NCBI GenBank assembly: GCA_019635485.1
Contig: JAHBZL010000034.1
Span: forward strand, 1-57,216
Direction: 5' to 3'
Length of the DNA stretch: 57,216 nucleotides
Source of the DNA: Piscinibacter sp.
GTDB taxonomy: Bacteria; Pseudomonadota; Gammaproteobacteria; Burkholderiales; Burkholderiaceae_C
How positions within the stretch are numbered: position 1 is the first letter of the stretch; every line of letters starts with the position of its first letter. Below, in pieces: positions 1 through 7,392 of this stretch. The position numbers and the translations under genes are program-made. Under the pieces are notes generated by a model. It was given only the letters and a program-made list of their open reading frames with translations, did no database searches and was not told the DNA's origin.

Positions 1-434
1 GCGGGCAGGGCCTCGCCCGCGACCAGCGCGCGGATGTTGAACAGCAGCTCCGTCGTGTCGACCGCGTCGCCGCCGGCGCCCTGGTGGCGGGCGAGCTGGG
101 CGCGCAGCGCGTCGCCGGAGGCGAGCAGCACGTCGACCATCGCGGCGGTCGGCGCCAGTTCGTGGCGGCGCAGCTTGTCCAGCAGCGTCTCCATCTGGTG
201 CGTCAGTTCGGCCACGTCGGCGAAGCCGAAGGTGGCGGCACCGCCCTTGACCGAGTGCGCGCAGCGGAAGATCGAGTTCAGTTCCTCGTCGTCGGCCGAC
301 TCGATGTCGATCTCGAGCAGCTGCTGCTCCATGCGGTCCAGGTTCTCCCCGGCTTCCTCGAAGAAGACCTGGTAGAACTGGCTCAGGTCGATGCCGGCGC
401 CTGCGCTGGCACTGTCGGCGCTCATGTCGGCCAT
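1..434 (-). CDS. cheA: Chemotaxis histidine kinase CheA, N-terminal part (gene runs off the window)
   Basis: Partial gene: the first 144 codons are present and the rest lies beyond base 1. The protein begins MADMSADSASAG and continues into a histidine phosphotransfer domain with the motif FRCAHSVKGGAATFGF, whose His is the phosphorylated residue of CheA proteins. CheA passes phosphate from receptor-coupled signalling complexes to CheY. The ATG at 434 is preceded by an AGGAGA ribosome site. It is the third gene of a minus-strand cheZ-like, cheY, cheA run. The P1 domain identity is seen directly; the kinase core is inferred, since it is outside the window. Confidence 0.9.
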   Translation of the reverse strand, partial: MADMSADSASAGAGIDLSQFYQVFFEEAGENLDRMEQQLLEIDIESADDEELNSIFRCAHSVKGGAATFGFADVAELTHQMETLLDKLRRHELAPTAAMVDVLLASGDALRAQLARHQGAGGDAVDTTELLFNIRALVAGEALP

Positions 435-468
435 GGCTTGGATCTCCTCTGCTCGGCGGCGCCGCGTC

Positions 469-831
469 TTACTTGATGACCTTCTTGATGACCTCGAGCA
501 GCTTGCTCGGGTCGAATGGCTTGACCAGCCAGCCGGTGGCGCCGGCGCTGCGGCCCGCCTGCTTCATCTGGTCGCTCGACTCGGTGGTCAGGATCAGGAT
601 CGGCGTGGCCTTGAACTTCGGGTTGTCGCGCAGCTTCTTGGTCAGGCCGATGCCGTCCAGGCGCGGCATGTTCTGGTCCGTCAGCACCAGGTCGAAGTCG
701 CGGTTGCCCGCCTTCTCCCATGCGTCCTGTCCGTCGACCGCCTCGACCACGTTGTAGCCCGCGCTCTTGAGCGTGAAGGAGACCATCTGGCGCATCGAGG
801 CCGAGTCGTCCACAGCGAGGATTGAATGCAT
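469..831 (-). CDS. cheY: Chemotaxis response regulator CheY
   Basis: A single receiver domain of 120 residues, the normal CheY size. The acidic pair D8/D9, phospho-acceptor D52 in LVLTDQNMP, the switch Thr in ILILTTESS and the Lys of LVKPFDP are all present. Phosphorylated CheY binds the flagellar motor switch. The start at 831 gives the canonical MHSILAVDDSASMRQ N-terminus; an upstream in-frame extension is not protein-like. It lies between the cheZ-like gene and cheA on the same strand. Confidence 0.95.
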   Translation of the reverse strand: MHSILAVDDSASMRQMVSFTLKSAGYNVVEAVDGQDAWEKAGNRDFDLVLTDQNMPRLDGIGLTKKLRDNPKFKATPILILTTESSDQMKQAGRSAGATGWLVKPFDPSKLLEVIKKVIK

Positions 832-889
832 GTCTGGCTCCGGTAGCGAAGTGATATCGGGTGAGGTCGGGGTTTCTTGAGCGGGAGGG

Positions 890-1351
890 TCAGAACAGCT
901 CGATCGAGCCGGCGTCCATCTCGTCCTGGGTGACGGGGTTCGGCCGCAGCGGCGGGCGCTCGACGACGGTGGCACCGTCCTCGTCGTCGCCCATCGTCTC
1001 GGCGGCCAGCCGGTCGGCGCAGCTGCGCAGGCGCAGGCTGGTGTGGTTGATCAGCTGCGAGGCCATGTCCTGGAACTGCATCGCGGTGATCGCGCCGGCC
1101 AGGTGCTGCAGCGCGTCGTGCAGCTCGCGGGTGTTCAGTTCGGGATGGCCGGCCATCACCTGCGCCAGGTGGTTCAACTGGCCGGAGGCGCCGTAGAAGT
1201 GCCCGAGCAACGCATCGCTGGCGTCGCCCAGCAGGCGCTGCAGGCGTTCCAGATCGTTGGTGGCCGTCATCAGGTCGTCCTGCAGGTCCGCGGCGGCCAG
1301 CAGCGGCAGCGGGCTGCCGGCGGGCGTCTCGGTCAGGTGGGTGTCGGTCAT
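890..1351 (-). CDS. Short CheZ-like CheY-P phosphatase (putative)
   Basis: 153 residues, mostly helical. Residues 91-100 read MQFQDMASQL, which keeps the Asp and Gln spaced four apart (D95, Q99) as in the CheZ catalytic signature. The last 13 residues (TQDEMDAGSIELF) resemble the C-terminal CheY-binding peptide of CheZ. It is clearly shorter than enterobacterial CheZ (about 214 residues). The start at 1351 has GGAG about eight bases upstream. It is first in the minus-strand chemotaxis run, directly upstream of cheY. CheZ membership is inferred from these motifs and context; a different chemotaxis helper is possible. Confidence 0.65.
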   Translation of the reverse strand: MTDTHLTETPAGSPLPLLAAADLQDDLMTATNDLERLQRLLGDASDALLGHFYGASGQLNHLAQVMAGHPELNTRELHDALQHLAGAITAMQFQDMASQLINHTSLRLRSCADRLAAETMGDDEDGATVVERPPLRPNPVTQDEMDAGSIELF

Positions 1352-1409
1352 CGTGGCTCCGGCAGATTCGGCGGTCGGCAGCCCTGACGGCAGCCGGCGA
1401 TCCAGCGGA

Positions 1410-1436
1410 TTTTCGGCAGCCCCCGCGAATTCATTA
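1410..1436 (-). promoter_or_regulatory. Sigma-28 (FliA)-type promoter for the cheZ-like/cheY/cheA genes
   Basis: On the minus strand, TAATGAAT (1436-1429), an 11-base spacer, then GCCGAAAA (1417-1410). The -10 half matches the flagellar consensus GCCGATAA in seven of eight positions and the spacer length is exact; the -35 half is weaker. Transcription would begin about 50 bases before the ATG at 1351. Confidence 0.55.
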
Positions 1437-1518
1437 GGGCGATGTCGGTGCCAATTCCCGGCCAGATTCCATGCCCGCCCCGGCCGGGACGCGCGTCCCG
1501 GCGCGGCATACTTCACGG

Positions 1519-2667
1519 ATGGCGCTCCCGTTCCTGGCCCAATCGCTGCGCGTGCTGCACCTGGAGGACTCGGCGCTCGACCACGAACTGGCGCTGGCCC
1601 ACCTGCGCCGCGGCGGGCTCGAGGTGCACTCGCTGCGGGTGGACTCCGAAGCGGGCTACCTGGCGGCACTCGAGCAGGACTGGGACGTGGTGCTGTCGGA
1701 CTTCAACCTGCCGGGCTTCTCGGGCCTGGTCGCGCTGGACCTGCTGAAGGCGAGCGGGCGCGACATCCCGTTCATCCTGATCTCCGGCGAGATCGGCGAG
1801 GACACGGCCGTCGAGGCGATGCGCAACGGCGCTTCCGACTACCTGCTGAAGAACAACCTGACGCGCCTGGTGCCGGCGCTGCTGCACGCGGTCGAGGCGC
1901 ACGAGACGCGCCAGGCACGCGAGCGGGCGGACCGCGAGCTGAACAAGTCCAAGCAGCGGCTGCGCGAGCTGGCGCAGCACCTGCAGACCAGCATCGAGTA
2001 CGAACGCCAGGCGATCGCGCGCGAGATCCACGACGACGTCGGCGGTTCGCTCACCGCGATCAAGTTCGACCTCGCCTGGATCGCCCGCCACACGCAGGAC
2101 GAGGGCGTGCGGCTGCGCGTGCAGTCGGCGCAGGAGACGGTGTCGCTGGCGATCGAGTCGAGCCAGCGCATCATGCACAACCTGCGCCCGGCGATCCTCG
2201 AGCAGGGGCTGGTCGCGGCGCTGCAGTGGATCGCCTCGCGCTTCGAGAAGCGCACCGGCATCCCGTGCGAGGTGCGCCTGCCGTCGCAGACGCCCGAGTG
2301 GCCGGCCGGCGTGCCGCTGGTCGCCTACCGCACCGCGCAGGAGGCGCTGACCAACATCACCAAGCATGCGCATGCGACGCGCGTCCAGATCGACCTCTCG
2401 CTGGCCGGAGGCGTGATGTCGCTGGAGATCGCCGACAACGGCCGCGGACTGTCGCAGCAGGACCTGGCGAAGGCGCGCTCGTTCGGCATCCGCGGCCTGC
2501 ACGAGCGTGCCGGCACCGTGGGCGGCTGGATCGACCTGTCCAGCGGTCCGGCTGGAACCACGCTGATTCTTTCGATACCCTTGACCCCGGGCGTGGAGCC
2601 GCCCACCACCTCGTCGCCGGCGCCGCTGCACGAGCCCGACGACCCTTCGCAGTGGGGGAGCCTGTGA
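1519..2667 (+). CDS. REC-HisKA_3 histidine kinase (NarX/UhpB type)
   Basis: 382 residues from the ATG at 1519. Residues 10-125 form a receiver domain (E16, D17, phospho-acceptor D61, K111 in YLLKN). A coiled-coil and HisKA_3 dimerisation domain follow with H171 in AREIHDDVGG, then an ATPase domain with N-box TAQEALTNITKHA and G-box IADNGRGL. No transmembrane segment or sensor domain is present, so input probably arrives by phosphorylation of its own receiver. It overlaps the following LuxR-type regulator by four bases, marking a cognate pair. An upstream ATG (1471) would add 16 non-conserved-looking residues. Confidence 0.85.
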   Translation: MALPFLAQSLRVLHLEDSALDHELALAHLRRGGLEVHSLRVDSEAGYLAALEQDWDVVLSDFNLPGFSGLVALDLLKASGRDIPFILISGEIGEDTAVEAMRNGASDYLLKNNLTRLVPALLHAVEAHETRQARERADRELNKSKQRLRELAQHLQTSIEYERQAIAREIHDDVGGSLTAIKFDLAWIARHTQDEGVRLRVQSAQETVSLAIESSQRIMHNLRPAILEQGLVAALQWIASRFEKRTGIPCEVRLPSQTPEWPAGVPLVAYRTAQEALTNITKHAHATRVQIDLSLAGGVMSLEIADNGRGLSQQDLAKARSFGIRGLHERAGTVGGWIDLSSGPAGTTLILSIPLTPGVEPPTTSSPAPLHEPDDPSQWGSL

Positions 2668-3302
2668 TCAAAGTCATGCTCTGCGACGACCACGCGCTGA
2701 TCCGGCGCGGCATCCGCGACACGCTGTCGGACGCGCCGGACATCCAGGTCATCGGCGAGGCGGGCGACTACGGCGAACTGCGCGAACTGCTGCGCAAGCA
2801 TGCCGCCGACGTGCTGGTGCTGGACATCAACCTGCCTGGCGGGCGCAGCGGGCTGGACGTGCTGCACGTGCTGAAGGACGAGGGCCTGCCGATGCGCGTG
2901 CTGGTGGTCTCGATGTACCCGGAGGACCAGTACGCGATCCGCGCGCTGCGCGCCGGCGCGTTCGGCTATGTCAACAAGGGCGGGGATCCCGCGCTGCTGG
3001 TCAATGCGGTGCGCACGGTCGCGCAGGGCCGCAAGTACGTGACCCCGGAGATCGCGCAGATGCTGGTCGAGAGCCTGACCGCGCCGGTGGTCGAGAACTC
3101 GCACGAGAAGCTGTCCGACCGCGAACTGCAGACGCTGGTGCTGATCGCCTCCGGCAAGCGGCTGTCGGATATCGCCGAGGAGCTCAAGCTCAGCCCGAAG
3201 ACCGTCAGCGTCTACCGGGCGCGCGTGCTGGAGAAGCTGTCGCTCGCCAACAACTCCGAGATGACCGTCTACGCGATCCGGCACGGGCTGGTCGGCCAGT
3301 AG
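2664..3302 (+). CDS. LuxR/NarL-family response regulator
   Basis: 212 residues: receiver domain with D8/D9 and phospho-acceptor D54 (LVLDINLPGG), then a LuxR-type helix-turn-helix at about 145-205 (LSDRELQTLVLIASGKRLSD, followed by LSPKTVSVYRARVLEKL). The GTG start at 2664 overlaps the kinase stop (GTGA) and has GGGGGAG just upstream, so it is translationally coupled to the kinase. It is the output partner of the preceding REC-HisKA_3 kinase; target genes are unknown. Confidence 0.88.
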   Translation: MIKVMLCDDHALIRRGIRDTLSDAPDIQVIGEAGDYGELRELLRKHAADVLVLDINLPGGRSGLDVLHVLKDEGLPMRVLVVSMYPEDQYAIRALRAGAFGYVNKGGDPALLVNAVRTVAQGRKYVTPEIAQMLVESLTAPVVENSHEKLSDRELQTLVLIASGKRLSDIAEELKLSPKTVSVYRARVLEKLSLANNSEMTVYAIRHGLVGQ

Positions 3303-3362
3303 GCGCCCCGCGGCCGCGCGGCACCTGCGGCGTGCGTCACGCCCGCCCCGACTTCCGCGGCC

Positions 3363-3389
3363 TCAAGTTGTGCCCGGCGCGGCCGAAAG
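3363..3389 (+). promoter_or_regulatory. Sigma-28 (FliA)-type promoter upstream of the GGDEF-EAL gene
   Basis: TCAAGTTG (3363-3370), an 11-base spacer, then GCCGAAAG (3382-3389). Each half matches TAAAGTTT / GCCGATAA in six of eight positions with the exact spacer. The predicted start is about 60 bases before the ATG at 3456. Confidence 0.6.
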
Positions 3390-3455
3390 CGCTGAAGATC
3401 TCGACCGGCGGGCCCGCGTGCGCCCGTCCCCAATGAACAAGAACCTCCCGGGCCG

Positions 3456-5492
3456 ATGTTGATCGCCGCCTGCTTCCTGGTGACGGCTTGCCTGCTCTGG
3501 CTGGCGGGCGAGGTGTCCGTGGCCGCCGCGGCGCGCCCGCGTGGGGTTGCGCTGGCCGGACTCGGCGCCGCCGTGGTGCTGGCCAGCTGCGGGCTGTGGT
3601 GGCCGGCGCATGCGCTGCCGCCGGACGGCACGCTGGCCGCGGCCGGCGGTCCGGCCGCGCTGCTCGCCTGGCTGCCCAGCCTCGGCCTGGCCGCACTGGC
3701 GGCCGTCACGGCGCTGGCGGTCTCGAAGCGCGCCTGGCTGCCGGCCCTCGGTGCCGGTGCTGCAGCACTGGCGGCGGCCTACACGCTGGTGATGCTGGGC
3801 CTGCCCGGCATGTTCCGCCTGACCGGCGGCGCCTTCGGCGTCGGCCTCGCGGTGGCGGTGCTCGCCTCCGCCATGGTCGGCCTGCACCTGCGCCTGGAAC
3901 ACGCCGGCACGGCCCGTGTGGTGCGCGCGGCCGGTGCGCTGGCGGTGGCCGGCGTGCTGGCGCTCGGCTCGGCGATCACCGCGCCGGCCGACGCCGGCGC
4001 CCGGCTCTCCACCTCCGACCTGGCGGTGCCGGTGGTGCTCGCTGCGCTGGCCGCCGTCGCGGCGGTGCTGCTGGCGGTGCTGCGCAGCGCGGCCCAGGCG
4101 GCGCCCGAGGCACCGGTGCGCCAGACCCGCCTGGCGGCGATCGATGGCCTGACCGGCCTGCCGACCCGCCTGTTCTTCGAGGAACGCCTGGCCCAGGCTG
4201 CGAAGCGGTGCGACACCCGGCGCGGCAAGCTGGCGGTGCTGTTCGTCGACCTGGACGGTTTCAAGCCAGTCAACGATTCGTTCGGCCACAGCTGCGGCGA
4301 CCGCGTGCTCGAGCAGGTGGGCGCGCGGCTGAAGGCGGTCGGCCGCAGTGCCGATGTCGTCGCGCGTGTCGGCGGCGACGAATTCCTGCTGCTGCTGCCG
4401 GGCTACTCGTCGCAGGAGCAGCTGGCGCAGACGGCCACCGGCCTGATCGAGGCGCTCAGCAAGCCCTACAAGATCGACGAGCGCGAGGTCGGCATCTCCT
4501 GCTCGGTGGGGATCGCGCTGTATCCGGACGGCTGCGACGCCGCCAAGCTGATCGCGCGCGCCGACGTCGCGATGTACGCCGCCAAGCGGGCCGGCGGTTC
4601 GCGCCATGCCTTCTACACCGCGGCGATGGACAGCGACGCGCAGCAGAACTTCGACATGATGCGCGACCTGCGTCAGGCGATGGCGAAGAACGAGCTGGAG
4701 CTGTACTTCCAGCCCAAGATCGATGCCAAGAGCGGCAAGGTCACCGCCGCCGAGGCGTTGATCCGCTGGCAGCACCCGACCCGCGGCATGGTGATGCCGG
4801 GCCAGTTCATTCCGCTGGCGGAACGCTCGGGGCTGATCGGCCCGCTCGGCAACTGGGTCATCGAGGCGGCCTGCAAGCAGGCGCGCGCCTGGCGCGACAA
4901 GGGCCTGCGCATGCGCGTCGCGATCAACGTCTCGGCCTACCAGATGCGCCAGGAAGACCTGGTCGACCGCATCGCCGACGCGCTGCAGCGGCATCGCATC
5001 CGGCCGTCGCTGCTGACGCTGGAGATCACCGAGACGGCGGCGATGGAGGACACGCGCGCCACGCAGGAGACCTTCCGCCGGCTCGGCGAGCTCGGCGTGC
5101 ACCTGTCGATCGACGACTTCGGCACCGGCTATTCGAGCCTCGCGTACCTGCGCAAGCTGCCGGCCGAGGAGCTGAAGATCGACCGCGTGTTCGTGCAGGA
5201 CGTCGAGCACAGCGCCGACGCGCGGGCGGTGGTCGACGCGGTGCTGAAGCTGTCGCACGCGCTCGGCCTGAAGGTGGTCGCCGAAGGCGTGGAGAACCCG
5301 CGCCAGCAGCAGATCCTGGTCGAACTCGGCTGCGACGAGTTGCAGGGTTTCCTGTTCGCCAAGCCGATGACGGCCCGCGCACTGCTGCTGTGGGCGATCG
5401 GCGACCGGTCCGAGGCGGCGGTCTTCCGCAACTCGCTGTTCGGCGAGACCCGCCAGGGCTCGCGCCACGCGGCGCGCTCGGTGGTGGCCTGA
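3456..5492 (+). CDS. Membrane GGDEF-EAL protein with degenerate MHYT-like sensor
   Basis: 678 residues. Residues 1-215 hold about seven hydrophobic segments laid out like an MHYT domain, but the signature residues are lost (WWPAH and VMLGLPGM where MH[YF]xGM is expected). The GGDEF motif is intact at G306-F310, with inhibitory I-site RSAD at 297-300. The EAL motif is at 433-435, followed by DDFGTGYSS. Both diguanylate cyclase and c-di-GMP phosphodiesterase sites therefore look complete. The I-site suggests product inhibition of the cyclase. A sigma-28-type promoter just upstream suggests flagellar co-regulation. The MHYT link is inference. Confidence 0.9.
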   Translation: MLIAACFLVTACLLWLAGEVSVAAAARPRGVALAGLGAAVVLASCGLWWPAHALPPDGTLAAAGGPAALLAWLPSLGLAALAAVTALAVSKRAWLPALGAGAAALAAAYTLVMLGLPGMFRLTGGAFGVGLAVAVLASAMVGLHLRLEHAGTARVVRAAGALAVAGVLALGSAITAPADAGARLSTSDLAVPVVLAALAAVAAVLLAVLRSAAQAAPEAPVRQTRLAAIDGLTGLPTRLFFEERLAQAAKRCDTRRGKLAVLFVDLDGFKPVNDSFGHSCGDRVLEQVGARLKAVGRSADVVARVGGDEFLLLLPGYSSQEQLAQTATGLIEALSKPYKIDEREVGISCSVGIALYPDGCDAAKLIARADVAMYAAKRAGGSRHAFYTAAMDSDAQQNFDMMRDLRQAMAKNELELYFQPKIDAKSGKVTAAEALIRWQHPTRGMVMPGQFIPLAERSGLIGPLGNWVIEAACKQARAWRDKGLRMRVAINVSAYQMRQEDLVDRIADALQRHRIRPSLLTLEITETAAMEDTRATQETFRRLGELGVHLSIDDFGTGYSSLAYLRKLPAEELKIDRVFVQDVEHSADARAVVDAVLKLSHALGLKVVAEGVENPRQQQILVELGCDELQGFLFAKPMTARALLLWAIGDRSEAAVFRNSLFGETRQGSRHAARSVVA

Positions 5493-5498
5493 CGCCGC

Positions 5499-5933
5499 TC
5501 AGCCGCGCGTCGCGCGCCGCCGCACGCATTCCAGATAGCGCTGCCCGTCCGGCGGCTGGCCGCTGCGCTGCGAGGCCCAGACCATCTCGCCGAGGCACTC
5601 CATCACCTCGTGGTGCGCGTCGTGCGCCGAGCCGCGCGTGGCGGCCAGCAGCTCGAACGCCTGCTTGATGCCGCGCGGCTGGTCGATCGCGATCTGCTCG
5701 CTGATCGTCAGGTGCATGGACAGGTGCAGGAACGGGTTGGTGCGCCCGCCCTCGACCTCGTAGACGGCGGCCAGCGCGGCCTCCAGGTCGGCGAGTTCGG
5801 CGTGGTATTCGGGGTGCTGCGCGATCCAGTCGCCGGCCAGCGCCTCCATCGGCGTCAGCGGCAGGGCCGAGCGCTGCTTGCGGTGCGTCTCGCAGAAGAA
5901 GCGGCGCACGTCGTTCTGGGAAGGGGCGAACAT
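5499..5933 (-). CDS. DUF1841 family protein
   Basis: 144 residues, soluble, starting MFAPSQNDVRRFFCETHRKQ and carrying the conserved NPFLHLSMHLTISEQIAIDQP block of DUF1841. The family occurs widely in beta- and gammaproteobacteria and has no established function. The ATG at 5933 lies only one base from a 12-bp palindrome (5935-5946) that contains a -10-like GACAAT, so its transcript may be leaderless. The gene converges on the GGDEF-EAL gene with a six-base gap. Confidence 0.85.
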   Translation of the reverse strand: MFAPSQNDVRRFFCETHRKQRSALPLTPMEALAGDWIAQHPEYHAELADLEAALAAVYEVEGGRTNPFLHLSMHLTISEQIAIDQPRGIKQAFELLAATRGSAHDAHHEVMECLGEMVWASQRSGQPPDGQRYLECVRRRATRG

Positions 5934-5934
5934 C

Positions 5935-5946
5935 GGACAATTGTCC
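5935..5946. promoter_or_regulatory. Palindrome GGACAATTGTCC, possible back-to-back -10 elements
   Basis: A perfect 12-bp palindrome. Read on the minus strand, GACAAT (5945-5940) lies seven bases from the A of the DUF1841 ATG. Read on the plus strand, GACAAT (5936-5941) would start transcription near 5948, ahead of the leader ORF and the permease gene. It could equally be an operator for a dimeric regulator. Confidence 0.4.
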
Positions 5947-5967
5947 CTCGTGCTTCGAAGGACCGAC

Positions 5968-6045
5968 ATGACCTCCCCACGCCCGCACCCGCCCGCGGCC
6001 CCCCGGCCGCGGGTCCGGCGCCGCCTGCCGGCCGGACGCCGTTGA
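5968..6045 (+). CDS. Possible 25-residue leader peptide ahead of the TauE/SafE permease
   Basis: ATG at 5968 preceded by GAAGGA at good spacing. It encodes 25 residues rich in Pro and Arg, starting MTSPRPHPPAAPRPRV, and ends at a TGA whose A is the first base of the permease ATG (TGATG). The permease itself has no convincing ribosome site, so re-initiation after this ORF is a reasonable model. The Pro/Arg-rich stretch could slow ribosomes. It may instead be chance in GC-rich DNA; nothing shows that the peptide itself is conserved. Confidence 0.4.
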   Translation: MTSPRPHPPAAPRPRVRRRLPAGRR

Positions 6046-6812
6046 TGCCGGCCTGGGGCGATCTGCCGATCATCACCGACACGGCGTTCTACGCCGTGGC
6101 CGTGCCGGCGGTGCTGATGATGGGGCTGTCCAAGAGCGGCTTCCTGGGCGGCTTCGGCTCGCTGGCTGTGCCGCTGATGGCGCTGGCCGTGCCGGTGCCG
6201 CAGGCGGCGGCGATCATGCTGCCGCTGCTGGCCGTGATGGACGCCACCGGGCTGCAGCAGCTGTGGCGCTCGTGCGACCGCGCGCTGCTGCGCCTGCTGC
6301 TGCCGGCCGGGCTGCTCGGCACGCTCGTGGGCACGCTGCTGTTCGGCGTGCTCAGCACGCGCACCGTGGCCGCGGTGGTGGGCGGCCTCACGCTGCTGTT
6401 CCTGGCCCAGCGGCTGCTCTTTCCGCCGCGCGCGGACCAGCCGCCGCCGTCGCGCCGCACGGGCTTCGTGCTCGGCATCGCGGCCGGCTTCACGAGCTTC
6501 GTTGCCCACGCCGGCAGCCCGCCCGTCAACGCCTACGTGCTGCCGCTGCGCCTGCCGCCGCTGGTCTACGCGGCGACGCTGGCGGTCTTCTTCGCCGCGG
6601 TCAACCTGTCGAAGTGGATCCCGTACGCCTTCCTCGGCCTGATCGACCTGCGCAACATGGCTACCTCGGCGCTCCTGATGCCGCTCGCGCCGCTGGGGGT
6701 CTGGCTGGGCGTGTGGGCGACCCGGCGGATCCCGTCGGCCTGGTTCTACCGCCTGGCCTACGCGGGCATGGCGCTGACCGGCCTGAAGTTGCTGTACGAC
6801 GGGCTGCGCTGA
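6045..6812 (+). CDS. TauE/SafE family membrane permease
   Basis: 255 residues with about eight hydrophobic segments and the family's opening pattern of a short hydrophobic lead followed by GLSKSGFLGGFGSLAVPLMA. A second half-repeat carries GFTSFVAHAGSPPVNAYVLP. TauE/SafE proteins are putative exporters or importers of sulfonates, sulfoacetate or other organic anions; the substrate here is not evident. The ATG at 6045 overlaps the stop of a 25-codon upstream ORF. No sulfur-metabolism genes are adjacent, so the role stays general. Confidence 0.85.
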   Translation: MPAWGDLPIITDTAFYAVAVPAVLMMGLSKSGFLGGFGSLAVPLMALAVPVPQAAAIMLPLLAVMDATGLQQLWRSCDRALLRLLLPAGLLGTLVGTLLFGVLSTRTVAAVVGGLTLLFLAQRLLFPPRADQPPPSRRTGFVLGIAAGFTSFVAHAGSPPVNAYVLPLRLPPLVYAATLAVFFAAVNLSKWIPYAFLGLIDLRNMATSALLMPLAPLGVWLGVWATRRIPSAWFYRLAYAGMALTGLKLLYDGLR

Positions 6813-6825
6813 GCCCCGGGCCGCT

Positions 6826-7353
6826 TCAACCCTTCTCGGCCAGCGCCTTCAGGTTCGCGAGGCCCGCCTCGAAGTCGGGCCCGACCATCTTCTCGAAGCT
6901 GAAGAAGACCGTCATCAGCTTCGACAGGTAGGGCATCGGGCCGCTCATGGCCCAGGTCACGCGGGTGGCCGGCCCGTCCGGCACGAGCGTGAACTCGACC
7001 CGGTTGGTGGCCTGCATCGGCTTCTCGAACGACAGGCGCAGCACGACCAGCCGCGGCGGCACGGCCTCGACGATCTCGGAGCGGCCGACTCCCAGCGTAT
7101 CGCTGGCCCAGGCGTAGGCCGCGCCGGGTCCGCTGGCGGGGCCCTCGTACTGCATCTTCGCGGCCGGGTCCTTCTGCGCCCAGGGGTTCCAGGTGTTGAA
7201 GGCGTGCACGTCGTTGATCAGCGCGAACAGCCGCTCGGGCGGCGCGCCGATGGTCGCGCTGCGCTGCAGGCTGAAGTGGTCCGGGCGGGTGGCGGCGTAC
7301 AGCAGCACGCCGGCAACGGCGAGCAGCAGCACGATCAGCAGCTTCTTGAACAT
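6826..7353 (-). CDS. SRPBCC (START-like) family protein with N-terminal membrane anchor
   Basis: 175 residues. Residues 3-21 (KKLLIVLLLAVAGVLLYAA) form an uncleaved-looking signal anchor. The rest is an SRPBCC fold recognisable from ATIGAPPERLFALINDVHAF, NTWNPWAQKD and the C-terminal helix block ending FEAGLANLKALAEKG. These folds bind hydrophobic ligands in a deep pocket; the ligand is unknown. It follows the RibD-like gene on the same strand with a 39-base gap, so the two may be co-transcribed. Confidence 0.8.
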   Translation of the reverse strand: MFKKLLIVLLLAVAGVLLYAATRPDHFSLQRSATIGAPPERLFALINDVHAFNTWNPWAQKDPAAKMQYEGPASGPGAAYAWASDTLGVGRSEIVEAVPPRLVVLRLSFEKPMQATNRVEFTLVPDGPATRVTWAMSGPMPYLSKLMTVFFSFEKMVGPDFEAGLANLKALAEKG

Positions 7354-7392
7354 CGAGGTCTCCGTTCGGGGCGGGGCGGGGCGGTGGGCGCT

